Shown: positions 11,485 to 22,595, counted from the first letter of the stretch. The stretch is 64,000 nucleotides of DNA from Dichotomocladium elegans (GCA_025716815.1 JAIXMN010000009.1:1116001-1180000), one strand, 5' to 3'. Notes: generated by a model from the letters alone, not told the origin. Made by a program: numbers and translations.

Positions 11485-11690
11485 ACAATGGTTCTGGGTA
11501 ACGCAGCGAAGAGCTTGCTGAGAGTATGTATATAAGGCGCAAGAAGTAGGTTGGGTGGATCAAGGATCAAAAACAATACAGGATCCTAACAGTTCTAGAG
11601 GCGAGTGCCCTGATCATCTCTTCACAAACAGAGATTGCTAGATGAATGATTAAACTCCTCCTGTCAAAGAAGCGATCGCCTATACCAGCT
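11485..11690. repeat. Element end sequence R (copy 1)
   Basis: GGTTCTGGGTAACGCAGCGA at about 11490 and TCTTCACAAACAGAGATTGC at about 11618 recur in the same order and spacing at about 34798 and 34838. They lie on the other side of the Fanzor-like sequence from element end L. Confidence 0.55.
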
Positions 11691-11827
11691 TTGCAAATCA
11701 TTTTCCAGAAGATATTTGGGATGTCGCGCAATTTCATAAGCTACTTCACCGCTAAGCTATTTTCACATTCCGCGAGCAAGAAGGTTCTATTGGAAAAAAT
11801 CCAGTAGTTGACAATCTCCGTTTATTA

Positions 11828-13954
11828 TTACTTGAGGTGATTGGGTGCGTTATGGAACAACGTTTTCCACATATAGGCCTCGGATAAAAGCAGCTCGACG
11901 TCTTTGGTTTGCCAGTTCTCGGTTGGTAGTTGCTGAAGGAAGAGCATGATTCCCTGGAAATGCAAGAGAGAGAGAGAGAGAGAGAGAAATTTAGGATCAG
12001 AGGCACGTCCATGCCTTTGCGTCGTCACATCTTCTTCAATGCACATATACCTGAAAATCCTGGCTCCGCAGCTGCTCTGACCATTTCACAAGAAATGCAG
12101 CACACACATAAACATGGAATTCCGAAAACCCCTCTGAGGAGCCTTCCGATAAGTAAGTATCCCACATCCGCACTGTGCAACGCAGCGGCATTTCGCGCAT
12201 TAATAAACAGTTCATCCAGCGAAATCCAAACTGGATAAACTCAACCCCTTCCTGATGCAAATGGCTCGTCAAAGGAGCTGATGAATTTCAGTAAAGGTAA
12301 GATGATTGTCATAATCGCCCCTCTACACATCTTTCTCTCGCGCGCGCACGCGCGCGCGCCAACTTGCATATTGTCAACTTACTATCAATACGGGTTGCCA
12401 GATCCTTGAGCATCGCCACCTGCCGCTGAATTCCCGGCTGAGCAAAAGTATAATTGTCTTGGATACCATCCAAAAGTTTCGATAAGCACCAGAAACTATC
12501 GGCCTCAATCACAGAAAGGACCTCTGGATCCAGTTTGCTCACATTGTATTCCTCAGGGTTTTCATCTATGTCCGACCCAATCCCTTTTCGTATCAGCACA
12601 TCAAACTATACATATATATATATATATCCGTGATCGCTCATCGGCAGAACGGGCCCCTTTACCAATATAGCAGGACAAGAAAACTTCAAAAATAGGTGTG
12701 ACTAGATCGTTGATGCCTTGCACATACCCACTTGCTGGATGTCGGATAGCCCATTGATATAAAATTCGTTCTAGACACTTTTATCCTCATTAAATATCAC
12801 AGATTCTCTCCCCATGGTCATTTTCTCTTAAACGTAGAGATCATTGTATATATACACTTACTAGCTGGGTGGCTTCATATTGATATAGGGGTACACCTGG
12901 ATTTGTTCTTGGGATATCAATGTGAATCTGCATATATAGAGTTACCCAAGCAGGGCGATATGAGTAGGAGGAATGGATAGGTGTATGATCAGAGAGCTAT
13001 TTCTCTATATCTCGCAAATATGGATAAGGTATTTACCTGATGCCATAGCGCCTGGTCTAGGCCAGCGACACCTTTTGCGTAGGAGATCGCCACGCTATCC
13101 GCGTACTCTTTCCTTTTCCTTGCCAACGTTTCCGCCCGGCGTGCCATATTGCATGGAAGGTACCCTAACAGGAATTGCCAAGCAACCGGACGCAGCTCTT
13201 TGGGTATACCACTCCAGCTGATTTTCTTCAGAGCCACTAGATACATGATTTTTGAGCAAACCCAGCTCGTATTCATCTTTACCTTTACACACTCCCTGCA
13301 GAAAAAGCAATCTCCACATCCCCGCATCTCCCTTTTTTTTATTTTTAATCCTATAAACCTACCCAAGTCCACATTAGGTTCTGAAAGCACGTCTCGAAAC
13401 TTTTTTGTTTTGAATGGGTCCTTGGTCTTTTGTGGATCTGTACAATAAACGAGGTATGTCGGGTCTGAAAAAAGGGAAAACATCAGCCGACACAAATCTG
13501 GATTATACGAATGAACGAAAACAAAAGAAAGGGTGTTCTACTTGCCTTGTAAGAGTTTTTCTAGATTTGGCTGCTTGATCTCGATTTGCTGTTCAGGTGG
13601 TTGGGAAGATAGATTCGCGGTTTGGTCTGCTTTCTGACGTTGCTGCTGATGCTGCTGCAACTTGTCTTTATCCACGAATCCATCGTATCCGAACTCGTCA
13701 CTCCATTCGTCGTTTGTGTCTTTTAAGAAGGCGTTGAAGGATTTATGCGGCGCGAACGAAGTGCTTGATTGGCGCAGAGAAGGTGAGAGTTTCGTAGTCG
13801 GAAGATTCGATTTAGCAGTAGGAGATGTTTTGTGGATGGTGGCGTCGATGGTCGATTGAGATAAGGACGGAACCATGGTCACAGCCTCTTGTTTGAGAAC
13901 AAGGCTCGGGTAGCAATAGCGCATATCTGCCGCAGGCGTATTGGATCGTGTCAT
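11828..13954 (-). CDS. GYP1: TBC-domain Rab GTPase-activating protein, Gyp1/TBC1D22 type
   Basis: Eight exons (minus order): 13954-13546, 13464-13363, 13236-13037, 12927-12862, 12777-12663, 12583-12383, 12277-12051, 11953-11828. All junctions keep phase and give 481 residues. The TBC domain starts at LKKISWSGIPKELRPVAWQF and holds both catalytic signatures: IHIDIPRTNP with the Arg finger, and GYVQG with the Gln finger. ADSFWCLSKLLDGIQDNYTF and RWMNCLLMREMPLRC are diagnostic for the Gyp1/TBC1D22 branch. Family members stimulate GTP hydrolysis by Ypt1/Rab-type GTPases at the Golgi. The N-terminal ~130 residues are disordered and Gln/Ser-rich. Intron 1 starts with GC (CAAG|GCAAGT). Its 3' site may be 13464 or 13437, both in frame. 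The exon 5-6 junction is the least certain. Start ATG at 13954. Confidence 0.9.
11962..11988. repeat. GA-dinucleotide run inside a GYP1 intron
   Basis: A run of GA repeats on the plus strand forms the CT-rich polypyrimidine tract of the last GYP1 intron, just upstream of its 3' splice site at 11954. Confidence 0.8.
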
Positions 13955-14450
13955 CTTCACACTAGAATCATAACGCAACGAGCCAGCGACGCCCAACCGC
14001 CCACCATGTACAATTACATTTTTCTTTTATTCTTTTCGTATAATACGAAGCAAATAAGACCTTACCAACCAGGGAATCTCAAACCCTCCCGTCGCCAAAA
14101 AGATCTAGACGAGAAAAAAAATGCGTACATTGAGCGAAATTGGTTTCGTTGCTCATGCTTTTTTTTTTTGAGAAGAGCACCTGTGTACCGAAAAGTCTAC
14201 GAAACCAGCACGAGAGAGAGGGAGACAGCATGGGTGGTAAGAGAGAAGTGATGGGTTGAGATAATGTCAATACATGTCTGGTCAATCCGCATAATGAAAT
14301 CCATACATTGCCATCATACACAATCCCAGGGGCTACCTGCGGATTGCTGATGACGGGTTCATCTTACTTTCGTGCATTGGATGGTTCTACTTCACGCTTT
14401 TTATCGTCCGTGAAATCAAACCATCCAGCAATTTAATAGTCGGAGTCGGC
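13955..14450. other. Intergenic, GYP1 5' flank
   Basis: This is the region upstream of the GYP1 start, with T-rich tracts. I see no gene or clear regulatory element. Confidence 0.4.
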
Positions 14451-14459
14451 CTCATGCGC

Positions 14460-15180
14460 CGGGCCACACGCACGTAATATGCCCGGAAATCTTTACGCGT
14501 GATAACAAAGCAAATATCACATACATGCACGGAAAGATGTCGCAAATACATCGCATCCTTATGACTCTTTCTCTTTATAAACTTTTACATTCTGAAATGA
14601 GCAATCTATTTTTTACAACGATGGCCAAGATATGTCGTTGATGAGCGTGGCTGACCTGAATCTATGGACTATGTCATTGATGAGGAAATGTACTCACTTC
14701 AATCCGGTTGTTCTTACGCTGAATATCTGCGTAGCATATCGTGCAAAGATAACCCGGAGCTTACTGCCACAAAGATTCCCAAGCGAAAGGATCCAGACTT
14801 TTGGATAAAAGAAGCGGGGATCAAGCGCAGTACACAGCGTACACTGACCAGATTTTTCAAACTGGCGTTTGAGGAGGTAATGAGTGCATCAGCTGCAGCA
14901 AAACAGCTAGGAATCCATGTTCGTTCAGCACAGCGATGGGCATTACAGTAAGAAAAGAACCCTGACAGCATTTTAAGAAACGTAGAAGCAGAGGGCCGAT
15001 CGTGTATTCTCAATGAAGAGCATATCGCGAAGAGTAAGTTTATTCTTGGAAAGAACAGAGAACTATCGGAGTGTGCTTGTCTCTTTGTCAATGAGCCATT
15101 TAGCCTGGAGATTGTAACTGCGAAGCTGGTTATCAAATGGAATAATGAAGTAATGGCTTTCAGGAGACCACGGTGAAAAT
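14460..15180 (+). pseudogene. Tc1/mariner-like transposase relic, copy B (5' half)
   Basis: The copy aligns by eye with copy A from its 5' flank (CGGAAATCTTTACGCGTGAT) through the leader and helix-turn-helix block. A 95-codon open stretch (14664-14951) contains IPKRKDPDFWIKEAGIKRST and SASAAAKQLGIHVRSAQRWA, the N-terminal DNA-binding part of the transposase. The remainder is broken and the catalytic DDE half is absent. Confidence 0.75.
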
Positions 15181-15299
15181 TAATATTTTCATTGTAATAT
15201 TCAGAGAAATTGTTCATTATGTACCTACACTTCCTGAACGTATGGATAAGGATGACAGCAGTGTCGTGTTTTGTTGTGTTGTAAGAGACTGAGAGAGTA

Positions 15300-15920
15300 C
15301 GAAAAGAAGTACAATATTCCTACACTACACAAGTGTCGGATATGTATCGGATTATTCTTGAGATGGTCTCTTGGAATTACTTGTTGGAATTGTTTGGGAT
15401 TTCATTGTTGATTTCAGACCGCCCTCACGTCGGTACAATGACCGCCCGTTATGGTGATACCCTCGGTATCCTGGGCTGCAAAATGAATCCCATACAAGCA
15501 ATATGGAGTACTGGAGACGGGTTGTAAACCTGAAATCAAGAGCTTTCAAACCCCCTAGAATCCGAGCTGCTCCAATTCCGTGGAACTATTCACACTGACG
15601 GCGTCGGTGTTACTGTGTTCAAGAAGACAAATGGCCTTCAATCGGACAGAGATTTGGCATCCAGAGCGAAGATATCGAGTACGTCAACTCACAGATAGTC
15701 CGGAACGAAGCCTATAGAGGACAATGGGTCACCATTGATCCTGGCAGAAGGGACCTGTTGTATTGTGTTCATGAGAACTCTTCACCCGACAACCACTAGA
15801 CCTCCCGATATACAAAGCAGCTTCAAGATCATACACGGAAGACCAAGAAGAAATGCTGCACGAATGTCCGCAGCTGGTGGAAGGCCACACTCACCTAAAC
15901 CAGAGCAGCGCAGTGTGAGA
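15300..15920 (+). pseudogene. Fanzor/TnpB-like relic, copy 2
   Basis: Frames must be switched to follow the protein. The pieces read EYWRRVVNLKSRAFKP (about 15505-15555), then FRGTIHTDGVGVTVFKK (about 15580-15630), then SEDIEYVNSQ, then AYRGQWVTIDPGRRDLLYCV with HENS (about 15710-15780, RuvC-I-like, catalytic Asp kept), then SRYTKQLQDHTRKTKKK. The TDGVG-x-x-x-x-K and DPGRRD spacing is the same as in the copy near 57.2 kb. The RYTK-type motif parallels RYTRNQRARETR of copy 1. Stops and frameshifts make it inactive. The first half of the protein is not recognisable. Confidence 0.6.
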
Positions 15921-16009
15921 CCACGACGGGCAAGGCCAGGAAGGCCACGAGGTGCACGCTCTGGCGGGTCGAAACGACCGTAAGCCCGACCAAGAATTTT
16001 CCGCGTCAG

Positions 16010-16600
16010 TTATCACCGACGCACCCAGGTTAACCACAGCCCTTTGGGGCAAGCCCTCTTCCTTTGGAAGGACGGTGTGTTGTAAGTTAACGGGATTGGA
16101 GAAGGCGTAGTGATTTCTGCTGACTAACAGGGTTTAATCCATGGATGCGAAATCTTTTTACCTATTGATACGACAAATTTCTATAATTCTATGCGACATT
16201 TTTCTTGTATTTTGCACGACATTATTTTATCTTGTTTACGACATTTATTTTTGAAAATGAAGTATGAACTCATGTGCGGGCGGAGACGAGTGATACCCTT
16301 TTAAGTTACGCGCCCACAACGCAAAGCTTTGGCACTACCGAAATGGTTTCCAAGGATACCTCTTTCTTGCTCTGAATACCGGCAAGATTAATAACGATAA
16401 TAAGAGGAGCATCTACTGTGTTGACACTCTTACCGGACTTTAGCAGATGTGACGGATACGCGTTTGACCCACCAGAAAAAGTGAAACACACAATTGTTTT
16501 TTCTGCTATAATTTGATTAATTGACACTCGCCCCTCCCTAAAAAAACATGCTTGACGAATCCTTTCTTCCCTATTTATAACAAAACATCCAAACAACCTT
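16010..16600. other. Unassigned sequence between two relics
   Basis: No gene can be supported. One minus-strand open frame (16306-16596, reading GCFVINREERI near its start) has no family match and no splice context. Confidence 0.35.
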
Positions 16601-16699
16601 GCGTTAACTTCATCGGCAACAACATGCCAATTGGAAGCACCCGAAATATGTGTTGAGTACTAGGATATTATCGAGGATGAGCACGTCCTTATACGCATA

Positions 16700-17350
16700 T
16701 ACATGAATCATAGGTACTTTAAGTATTCAAAGATAGTATCGATGTACAGTGTGTACAGGCTGAAACCGAGCATTTTCAACGACAAGTTGTATTCGTTTTC
16801 ATAAATCGATGGAGCGTCGTTTTAGATACTTTGAGACCTACAAACCTTTGGAGCAGCTGCTCTAAGACAATGGATGAACTCCCATCAACGCGTTCTAAAA
16901 TAACGCTCTTATGCTCTTCATTGAGAATACGCCAACAATCCCTCGCTTTAGATTTCTTAAAGATGCTGTCAGGGTCTTTCTCGTGATGTAATGTCCATCA
17001 GTGGCCTTAACGAACTTGTATTCCCAGCAGCTGATGCATTCGAGACCTTCTCATACATCAGCTTGAAAAGCCGACCTTGTCTTGGTCAATGTACGCTGTG
17101 CAACTGCGCTTGATCTCCGCCTCTTTTATCCGAATGTCTGTATCCTTTCGCTTGGGAATGTGTGTGGTAATTATCTCTGCAAGATATGCTATGTACGCCG
17201 ATATTCAGTGCGAGAATAAATGGATTCAGAGAGTTCATTTCTTCATCAACGACATTACGTTGATTATCTTTTTAGAGAAATGGATTGCGTATTTCAGAAT
17301 AATATGTATAAAAGAGAAAGACTCAAAAGAAGAGATGGAAGCGACATCTT
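16700..17350 (-). pseudogene. Tc1/mariner-like transposase relic, copy C
   Basis: Read on the minus strand from about 17350, the sequence follows copies A and B. It has the leader, then a stretch encoding IPKRKDTDIRIKEAEIKRS, then a helix-turn-helix remnant and the LVLEQLLQRFVGLKVSKTTL-type block around 16850. It fades out before the first catalytic Asp block. Several small deletions and stops are present. Confidence 0.75.
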
Positions 17351-17417
17351 GAATTTGGAAAATATTATAATACAAGATCAGTGCCTTTCTTTTTTTTAAA
17401 AAAATTATACAACGAAG

Positions 17418-20400
17418 CTACAGCTCCCAGCGATCTCTGATTGCATCAAGCATTCGCATAATATTCTCTTCGTTACCGTTGAATACCTCTATAATGGCGA
17501 AGGTGAGCCTCACATACAATGTGAAGGTTTCTAGAGAAGTTCACCTTTGATAGTAAAGCGTCCATTTAGCTTTATGCCCTCTCTTGCCATGAATTGAAAC
17601 GCTGCAACGATAATATCCAGCATATGCATGCTAGGCGATTCGGGTCTATGATCCTTCGGACGTTGGACTGACTTTTCGCTGATTCTCTCTAGAAGTTCAA
17701 CCAGGGGCTCTCCACAACGCATCTTGTCAAGCCTGTCAATAGGCCGAGTGAGGTATTGGTTCACCCAGTCAATATAATCGATTGGACCCCACTTTGTAGA
17801 GTGAGTCGATAACTGCTCAGACCATTGCGGATCGCAAGGATGTGGCGATGGCTCCCTTTTCACCATCTTTTCCCCCGGAACCCTATGTTTCAAGCTCCTC
17901 AACGATCCGCCGACACTCTTGCTCCTCGATAGATTCTTCTCCTGGTACTGATGCTGTCCAGTGGTGTTTTGTTGCGCTCGGGCATGGTTCATGCTGATCT
18001 CTGATTTGGATATCCGAACTCTCGTGTCTTTCTGATCGTACATCAGTGACAAGGGCCGATTGTCCAGCGTACTGCTGATGCTGCTCTGATATCCCGTCTG
18101 CTTTGGCTGCATGATGATGGACGGTGGTCGCGGCTTCATCCGTTGAGCTACATCCAGAGTCACTGTCCTGAGTTGACTGGACGTCAGTACAGGTGCTGAT
18201 AACAAAGGTTAAGCCATCTATCCGAATTGATTTTCTTTGGTCTTCCCCATCTCCCCTTCCACTATCGCGCCATCAAGTTTTACTTTTGTCATCTCGCACA
18301 ATAGATGCCTTTAATAGAGCACGCACCCAGTCCTTCAGAGACTGTTCAGAGGTTGTATAAAAGTAGAATGTTCGGCCATGGGTGTCCTGGAGTTTGAAAC
18401 AGTATTTGCCAGTACAGATATGTTCGTCCAAAAGAATACGGTGGTTTCTGAGGCATATTGTTGCCTTTACAACGGAGTCCTATGAGAAAAAAAAGAGACA
18501 TACAGACGTTGTAGAAGTGGATGAAACCTCCTCTCCGCAACGGTTTACTAACCCCCGGATTCCTGAAGCAAAAGAGGTCCGAGCCGCTGAGAACGAACCA
18601 GCGCTTGCTCCACAATTTGCACTTGTCTCCTCGCTTGTGCAACCATCCTTCCATGTCTATTTTCCGTGCATCTACGCCATGGTCAATGTTATGTTTTTCT
18701 GCGGTTGTACTATTTTTTGCTGAGGAGAAGAAGAGTCTCAGATGGTTTGACGATAAAGGGCATGATTTAGACCGAGACAGGGGCATATCTTGCACAGGTG
18801 GATTAGAGTGACTACTTCATATCACCCAAAATATATTCAATTTGAAGAATACGTAATGTGACATGGCATGAGAGATACTTACATTTGTATATCTGGCGTT
18901 GCCTGACGGAATGTCCATTGTTTTCCTGCAGCCTTGGTGTTCTTCAAGCGGTTAGACTTTGATAACGTAGAATCAAGTATACACGATGATGGCACGTAAA
19001 AAAAAGGCCTTCCTTTTTAGATATTCATTTAGACCGTATATGAGGATGTAAAATACTTGCCAGTGTAGAGCCAATGCCTGTCTGCCGTATGTCAGCATTT
19101 GTGCTAGATCCATGTGCGGCAAACGCTTCATAAATGCGCTGTGTATTATGTGTTTGAGGTTTTGGTGCTGTCGGACTAATCGGTGGACCTGTGGCAGGCG
19201 AGATAATGTGTAACGATTGTGATCAATGATACTATCCTTTTTCCTCGTAACAGCACCAAAATGGGGTTGGGCGCTCGTACCTGTGGAAGAGGCAGTATGA
19301 TAATTTCGATTGCTGCGAGGATGGTCACTAGTTCGGCTGTCTTCTAGATCAAGTTGTTTATACCTGGAAGACAAGCATGTCGATCCGATGCTGCTTGATT
19401 GAACGAGCTTTCTGCCATCCATTGGAGAAACCGCATGGTCTGAAGATGACTATGCATGACGAGGTTGAATTCGAGTTTCCCTGTTTACTATGAAGCACCC
19501 CCCCCTCGAAGAGCCTACGTTTTCAGCTGGATCCTGTAGTTCGGCGGACAGATTTTCCTTGAGGGTCTTGATTGCGGTATGGATCTTGAATCTTTTTCCA
19601 AAAGTGGTGATGCCGAGCTCTTTGAGTAACTCTGGAGTCAATTCAAGCAAAATGTCCCCAGTGATTTCTTGATCTGTGGGGGAAAAGTCGAGAACTCAGC
19701 ATATCGCCCATTCCTCGATAGTTCGGTTTTGGCAATACCTCGGAAGGTTTGAGCAACAGACTCGAGACCTATCGTCTTCGTCCATATGGCCACTTGATCG
19801 ACGGTCCACTTATCGGGCGGAGTGGTTTGCAGCGCGGGTAGGATATCTCGTTTCCTGTTTAAGGTGGTGGTTCTGGGTATTGTCGGATGGTGTTGTTCGT
19901 GATCCGATACAAGTGCGGGGCGTTGGCTGAAGGATGGCGAACGTTGACAGTGGACGTCGCGAAGCTCCGATATCGTGTGCTCGAGCGATCTTATCTTGTG
20001 ATCAAGCGTCGCTGTGCCAGGAGCTGTGGAGGACGTGTAATTGACCGGGAAGAGCCCAATTTCGCCGCGGGCGTTTCGACCCTATTATTCATTCAACATA
20101 TGCACTGAGCTGGCAATTCTTTTACTTCTTGGATCGCTGCCATTCCTTTGCACCATCCGCGCATTACCCGCCACCAGCCATCTTTGTAAACATCGTCCTT
20201 CTCAATCACTTGGACAATCTCTCCTTTGTTAATTGTAATTTCATCGGATTCTTTTGCCTCGAAGCTGTGAGAGACATATACTGTTTTTAAGGCCTTCCAT
20301 GGCATGGGACTCAATTGGTGGAAAAAAGGGGAGGAAGACGAAGAATGTGTGGCAAATACGTCTTGTTTAATCATGCTGGTTTTTCTGTCACACCCGTTTG

Positions 20401-20470
20401 CCGCAAAAGGATGGTTTCTGTTGGTCCATTGTCCCAATGCTACTCTTTCCTTTTTCTTGATATCATCCAT
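17418..20470 (-). CDS. BOI-like cortical polarity scaffold: SH3-SAM-PH-CH
   Basis: Ten exons (minus order): 20470-20168, 20081-19739, 19673-19519, 19449-19281, 19188-19057, 18925-18883, 18811-18553, 18479-18284, 18195-17545, 17488-17418. They give 773 residues in consistent phase. Domains in order: SH3 (YVSHSFEAKESDEITINKGE ... GWWR|GRNARGEIGLFPVNY); SAM (WTVDQVAIWTKTIGLESVA ... LLKELGITTFGKRFKIHTAI); PH (MEGWLHKRGDKCKLWSKRWF ... YCFKLQDTHGRTFYFYTTSE); and a C-terminal calponin-homology-like module (YIDWVNQYLTRPIDRL ... FQFMAREGIKLNGRFTIK|EVFNGNEENIMRMLDAIRDR). SH3-SAM-PH is the Boi1/Boi2/Pob1 layout, proteins that act with Rho/Cdc42 GTPases and the exocyst at growth sites. The exon 5/6 junction has an alternative with a GC 5' splice site (ACACTG|GCAAGT). 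The start could instead be a later in-frame ATG at MPWKALK. Confidence 0.85.
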
Positions 20471-21513
20471 AATTTTTAGTTAACATGTGCAGCAGCACTG
20501 CATCAGAATAGAACTCTTCGGCGGTCGTTATTTTTAGAATGACAGCTGTGCACATCCGATGTCCACTTTTTGGTTGACTTGTCCGATCGACTTGTGATGG
20601 ATCCGCTTTCTGTACGTTTTGCTGTTTTCCCACAGAGGCTGCAAGAGAAAGATGGCTTGGAATTTTCAAGGCCGTCGTAGTTTCAGACCACACTTGAGCA
20701 CAGACACATGTTCCTTTTATTCCCGGTCATAATCGACGTCTTTTGTATCATTATGCAAGCTGTGTGCCTGACGCTCATCAGGTGATCCATCAAAAGGCAG
20801 CGACACCTTGCGAGCATTGCTCTCGGGCGTGGGTAATGACTTTTAAGCAAGAAGATCTGCTTGCTATATCATTACTGCATGCGAGGGTGTTGTAAAAGAA
20901 GAAAATATCACACTCTCTCAAAGGGTCTGAGATATCCGTTGTGTTTGCATTGCCTCCCCCATTTTACGTCATTCAGTGCAGCCCGCCCCTGTTCCACCCC
21001 CCATCCCCACCCCCAACATTACACGCAAGTGGGGATGGGGGGGTGGAAAAGGGTCTGCTTTGGCTTATTTTCCTTCAACTTCGGCGCTTCAAATGAACAC
21101 GAAGCTTAGCTGAATTTTTTTTATTAGCAAATGTGGCCAAATACATTATCATCATCATCTGTCGAGCTTGTGCATGTTCGCGTATATTGTCCTGACATAT
21201 TATGTATGTCTTTTCCGTTAGTTTCGACAGGATCCATATGAAGAAGAGGAACGAGTAAATGGCGGCGGTTTGAATACAATTATGCCGCTGGAATGTGTAG
21301 AATCGGGTGCGGAAAACACGGTTTATCTAGCCCAAAGCAGAAGCTTGTTGCTTGAGCAAAATCGTACGCGTAACACCCGTCTTTACAATTATCTGCACTA
21401 CTCTCTCTATCTTTTGCACGTGCGGAGGTCAAAGTTCAATGATTGCCCTAACTTCGGAGAGTTTCAGTTTCCCTTTTTTTTAAATCCCTTCTTCCAACGT
21501 AAAGACCAAGTAA
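20471..21513. other. Divergent intergenic region between BOI-like and LisH genes
   Basis: About 1 kb is shared by two divergent genes. A minus-strand open frame (20693-20463) overlaps the BOI-like start and may be leader. The most striking feature is the GC-rich inverted repeat described separately. Confidence 0.5.
20992..21048. promoter_or_regulatory. GC-rich inverted repeat with CCCCAC/GTGGGG cores
   Basis: The left arm 20992-21010 (TTCCACCCCCCATCCCCAC) pairs with 21029-21048 with a single bulged G. The loop is 18 nt. Each arm carries CCCCAC or its complement, the type of core bound by Mig1/CreA-like C2H2 repressors. It could also form a hairpin or a G-quadruplex/i-motif. The position midway between two divergent promoters favours a regulatory role, but that is inference. 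Confidence 0.5.
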
Positions 21514-22595
21514 ATGGATTCAGACTTGCAAGAAATTTGCAGAACTCTGGTAACAGAGTATCTTGTTCACCACTGCTTCAAAAATACAGCCAAAGCATTC
21601 TTGTACGAGGCGAAGAAAATGACCACCTGCAGCGACATCGCTGCGGGTGGTGCATCCAGCAACGGCACGAGCAAACACAATGGTAAAGGGTAGAAGCAGG
21701 CGAGAGGACAATAGGACTAACAATTCTCTTTCTTGTACAGCAAACAGCATGGATATAGACGATTGTGACATTACGAGAAATGTGACAGGTAAGAAGGGTG
21801 AATGAGACGTGATATCCGACGACCTTTGTTTCCTGAAGAAAAGAAAACTCAATAGACACTACCAACGACGAAGTATTGAAAGGGTACACGTGGTCTCTTT
21901 TGGATGCACGGAAAGGTATAAAATGGCCGATCAGATCCCATACGCATGTGCTCAAGGTTTTCTTTCTTTCGGTACTCATACAGGCTTGTACGATGCAATC
22001 CTAAGTGGTGACATTCCGCAGGCGTTCATATTGATACATCGTCATTTCCCTGCGCTTGCGGCCTACGATAAACAGGATCCGATGATAGTCGAACCCACAG
22101 ATATACATTCTTTCGGCAACAGCTGCACCAGTGACGATGATTTTACGCACCTGGAATACATCGTCTTTAAGTTGAAATGCCAGCAGTTCATAGAGATAGT
22201 GCGGACCTCCAATGAGGTGGAGGCCATCGTTTTCGCCCAGACTCACCTCAAATCAAGACACAAAGAGTACCGCGAGCTGACCAATGAGGTTGCGTCCCTG
22301 ATCGCATATCCAGACCCGCATAATGCAAGTTGCAGTCATCTACTAAGCCAAGAGCGGCGACGCCTACTCGCGGATGAGGTGAACAAAGTCGTTTTACGTA
22401 AGACACAACTGTCCATCCGCTCTCTCTCTCTCTCTCAGATAAAGAGAGCCATACTGGACCCATGGTTAACAATTCACTTTTAAAGGGCTCTCCAATTTAC
22501 GATACGAAACCGCTTTAGAAAGGATTCACAAACATGCCGAACTCCTTGCAGCCGAGAATGCAGCTAATATCTCTGACTCGCCGACCGAATACTGA
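21514..22595 (+). CDS. LisH-CTLH-CRA domain protein (RanBPM/GID family)
   Basis: Five exons (21514-21682, 21741-21788, 21856-21915, 21984-22397, 22486-22595) give 266 residues with consistent phase. The N-terminus is a LisH motif (LVTEYLVHHCFKNTAKAFLY). CTLH follows (LLDARKGLYDAILSGDIPQA, LIHRHFPAL, IVFKLKCQQFIEIV). A CRA region follows with EAIVFAQTHL, EVASLIAYPDPHNAS and LADEVNKVVL, ending RYETALERIHKHAELLAAE. ASLIAYPDP is characteristic of the RanBP9/10 and GID ubiquitin-ligase scaffold family. The SPRY domain of RanBP9/Gid1 is absent. The protein may be a Gid8-like or truncated RanBPM-like subunit that dimerises through LisH/CTLH. None of the exons is long except the fourth. Confidence 0.85.

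Noticed and set aside
12340..12360. CG-alternating run as a possible Z-DNA regulatory site
   Set aside because: It lies within a GYP1 intron as a short simple repeat; there is no evidence of function.
16306..16596. Minus-strand frame whose start (GCFVINREERI) resembles a stretch at 19450-19510 (GCFIVNRETRI)
   Set aside because: The second stretch lies in a BOI-like intron. Similarity covers about 11 residues and no further match is seen; I treat it as chance or a tiny shared repeat.
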